Part shown: one piece after another, positions 6,207 to 7,757 of the stretch
How the letters are laid out: each line of letters starts with the position of its first letter
Numbering within the stretch: position 1 is the first letter of the stretch
Source: an uncultured Eubacteriales bacterium
GTDB lineage: Bacteria > Bacillota > Clostridia > Oscillospirales > Oscillospiraceae
DNA: 7,757 bases
Reading direction: 5' to 3'
NCBI GenBank assembly: GCA_902461475.1
Contig: CABPXX010000051.1
Location: 1-7,757, forward strand
Translations under genes and position numbers: made by a program
Notes under the pieces: model-generated
What the model was told of the DNA's origin: nothing
What the model saw: only the letters and a program-made list of their open reading frames with translations
The model's database searches: none

Positions 6207-7757
6207 GCCAGGGCTTCGCCTTTGACCCCTCCACCCTCACCTACTTCACCACCGCTGGACAGGATGAGGCGGTGCTCCACACCGCCTTCGCCGCCCAGGA
6301 CCCCAACGCCACCGTGGCCGTCCGTTTCAACAGCACCCAGGTGGACAACCAGGGCGATCTGACCCTGACCTGCGGGCGCAACGTGGTGGAGAACGGCCGG
6401 GTAGCACTCCAGCCGGGCATCAATCCCCTGTACAGCCTGGTCTCTCCCCAGACCAGCGCTCAGCCCACCCGCTATGTTGTCAACCTGAACGTCCCCGACC
6501 CCAGCAATTCCGCCCCGTCCCAGGTGATCTTTGGGGACAATGTGCGCCTGTCTCAGAACTTTGACCCCCAGACCACTCAGTACACCGGCATTGTGACCTC
6601 GGGCAAAACCGCCCTCACCGTCACCGCCCAGGAGGCGGACGCCACCGTGAAGGTGTCGGTCAACGGCATGGACTGCTCCGACGTCACCTCCATCACCCTC
6701 CACGAGGGCACCAACGAGATCGTCATCACCGTCACCTCCCCCGATGGAGCCAACCAGACCACCTACACCTTCCAGCTGGAGGGCAAGAGCGTCCTCTACC
6801 TCTCCGACCTGGATTGGGAGGCCAACTCCACCTGCGGATGGGGTTCCCTGACCAAGGACCAGACCTATGACGGCAACCCCATCTCCCTGCTGGAAGAGGA
6901 CGGCACGGTCCGTACCTTCCAAAAGGGTATCTGGAGTCACGCCGACGCCAACATCTATTACGATCTGGGGGGCAAGGGCTACCAGCAGTTCGAGACCTAT
7001 GTGGGCGTAGATGCCACCCAGAAGGACAGCCCTGCCGCCGTCACCTTCAAGGTGTTCATTGACGGCCAGGAAGTGGCCTCCACCCAGAAGATGCGGGGCA
7101 CCGATGCCATGGAATACATCAAGGTGGACATTCCCCAGGACGCCAAGACCCTGCACCTCCAGGTGCTGAAGGGCGAGGTGGATCATAACGACCACGCCGA
7201 CTGGGCGGACGCCAAGTTCATCTCCACCTTTGAGACCGCCGAAGCTCCCGACACCACCTTGCTGCAAAAGATCTACGACTACGCCCAGGCCCAGGACACC
7301 AGCGACCTCATTGACTCCGTAGTCAAGCTGTACGAGAACGCCATGAACCAGGCCCGCGCCATTCTGGACCACCCTGAGAACGCCACCCAGGAGATGGTGG
7401 AGAAGGCCTGCGACGACCTCTTGAACGCCATCCACCTGCTGGACTTCAAGAAGGGCGACAAGACCATGCTGGAGCTGGTCATCACCCGTACCAACGAGAT
7501 GATGGACCACGCCGACCAGTACGTGGAGACCAACTGGCAGCAGCTGGTGGACGCTCTGGAGGCAGCCAACCAGGTCAAGCTGGACGGCGAGGCCATGCAG
7601 GGCGAGGTGGACGAGGCCACCGAGGCCCTTCTGAACGCCATTTTGGCTCAGCGCTATCAGGCGGACAAGTCCATCCTGGAAGACCTCATCTCTAAGGCTG
7701 AGAGCATGGACCTCTCCGGCTACACCGCCGAGAGCGTAGCCACCTTCCGCTCCGCTC
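6167..7757 (+). CDS. GH110 gene, fragment 5: two cadherin-like domains, NPCBM, FIVAR (3' partial)
   Basis: The frame is open from the C-run to the end of the window without a stop. Residues from about 6170 match the cadherin-like beta-sandwich pattern (LQGLSQGFAFDPSTLTYF ... YVVNLN), and a second copy runs from about 6500 to 6780 (RLSQNFDPQTTQYTGIV, a V-S-V-N-G strand, then GTNEIVITVTSPDG). At 6791-7232 lies NPCBM (LYLSDLDWEANS, QQFETYVGVDA, FKVFIDGQEVAS, HADWADAKF). FIVAR repeats start at 7250, 7457 and 7664, the last cut by the window edge. This order, NPCBM then FIVAR, repeats the C-terminal layout of the upstream protein. A wall anchor is expected beyond the window but is not seen. Confidence 0.82.
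6791..7232 (+). other. NPCBM (CBM51-like) domain in the GH110 protein
   Basis: The blocks LYLSDLDWEANS, a YQQFETYVGVDA strand, FKVFIDGQEVAS and a closing HADWADAKF match the NPCBM pattern and line up with the copy at 1417-1866. In CBM51 this fold binds galactose or blood-group A/B determinants, which fits a GH110 enzyme. Only pattern reading supports it here; ligand is inferred. Confidence 0.82.
7250..7757 (+). repeat. FIVAR repeats in the GH110 protein, third copy cut by window edge
   Basis: Repeat starts are DTTLLQK (7250), DKTMLEL (7457) and DKSILED (7664), each 207 bases apart. They match the starts of repeats 1, 2 and 3 in the upstream protein one for one. Over the last 115 bases (7643-7757) I count about 93 identities, roughly 81%, to 2281-2395 of the first gene, so the two cassettes are clearly paralogous. 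Confidence 0.85.

Larger units (their letters stand above)
3088..7757 (+). pseudogene. Secreted multidomain GH110 alpha-1,3-galactosidase, frame broken five times, 3' partial
   Basis: As written, ATG 3088 reads nine codons to a TGA. Adding one base at each of five places (near 3097, 3869, 4166, 5494 and 6166) restores one continuous protein of about 1558 residues that runs off the window. Approximate corrected residues: signal peptide 1-33 (MQKKRLLALLTAVCLAV...); GH110 beta-helix 34-550; two BIG2-like Ig domains 561-720; concanavalin/laminin-G-like domain 722-918; Fn3-like domain 919-1017; two cadherin-like sandwiches 1029-1232; NPCBM 1237-1383; FIVAR from 1390. GH110 enzymes cleave terminal alpha-1,3-galactose from blood-group B and related glycans. 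The catalytic aspartates are present. A wall anchor like that of the upstream protein probably lies just past the window. Every break is a one-base loss and the codon bias is intact on both sides, so assembly error or very recent inactivation fits better than old decay. Separate functional genes are unlikely because domains are cut mid-fold. Confidence 0.82.

Noticed and set aside
6146..7510. 454-residue open frame on the minus strand
   Set aside because: It is a shadow of the cadherin-like, NPCBM and FIVAR frame; composition is Gly/Val/Leu-rich and no ribosome-binding site or family pattern is seen. The minus-strand frames at 2985-3812 and 4375-5310 are rejected for the same reason.
3096..7757. 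Five separate genes, one for each open stretch
   Set aside because: The breaks cut through folded domains (GH110 twice, the LamG-like domain once), no fragment has its own ribosome-binding site, and each junction is repaired by exactly one base.

Overview
The window looks like a chromosomal segment of a GC-rich Gram-positive gut bacterium, probably an Oscillospiraceae-type Clostridium relative (Flavonifractor, Pseudoflavonifractor or Lawsonibacter-like). This is inferred from three things: coding DNA dominated by C- or G-ending codons next to an AT-rich intergenic region, strong AAGGAGG ribosome-binding sites, and sortase-type wall anchoring with FIVAR and NPCBM modules. The genus is a guess; the sequence holds no phylogenetic marker.

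Layout. Bases 1-2709 are the 3' part of a large secreted, wall-anchored protein whose start lies upstream of the window. It runs from a GH2-type C-terminal domain through two discoidin (F5/8C, CBM32-like) domains, an NPCBM (CBM51-like) domain, three FIVAR repeats and a Pro-rich linker to a VPQTG sorting signal. A perfect 13-bp hairpin terminator follows at once. The AT-rich gap 2764-3087 holds a candidate promoter, a small palindrome, a leader with two tandem hairpins, and a strong ribosome-binding site.

Bases 3088 to the end of the window encode a second very large secreted protein. After frameshift correction it has a signal peptide, a GH110 alpha-1,3-galactosidase domain with all three expected catalytic aspartates, two Ig-like (BIG2) domains, a concanavalin/laminin-G-like domain, an Fn3-like domain, two cadherin-like beta-sandwich domains, NPCBM and FIVAR repeats. 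As given, the reading frame is broken five times, near 3097, 3869, 4166, 5494 and 6166. Each break is exactly one missing base, and four or five of them fall in runs of identical bases. No in-frame nonsense codon is seen outside these shifts. That pattern points to indel errors in the assembly or a very recent inactivation, not to long decay.

How the genes fit together. GH110 enzymes remove terminal alpha-1,3-linked galactose (blood-group B and alpha-Gal type epitopes), and GH2 enzymes are commonly beta-galactosidases acting on what is left. CBM51 and CBM32 modules in host-associated Firmicutes often bind galactose-containing host glycans. The pair, with related C-terminal NPCBM-FIVAR cassettes, is best read as a surface-displayed system for stepwise removal of host mucin or blood-group glycans. 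The frame breaks, the homopolymer next to the start codon, the structured leader and the duplicated C-terminal cassette are the points most worth checking. I see no RNA genes, insertion sequences, CRISPR arrays or integrase sites.
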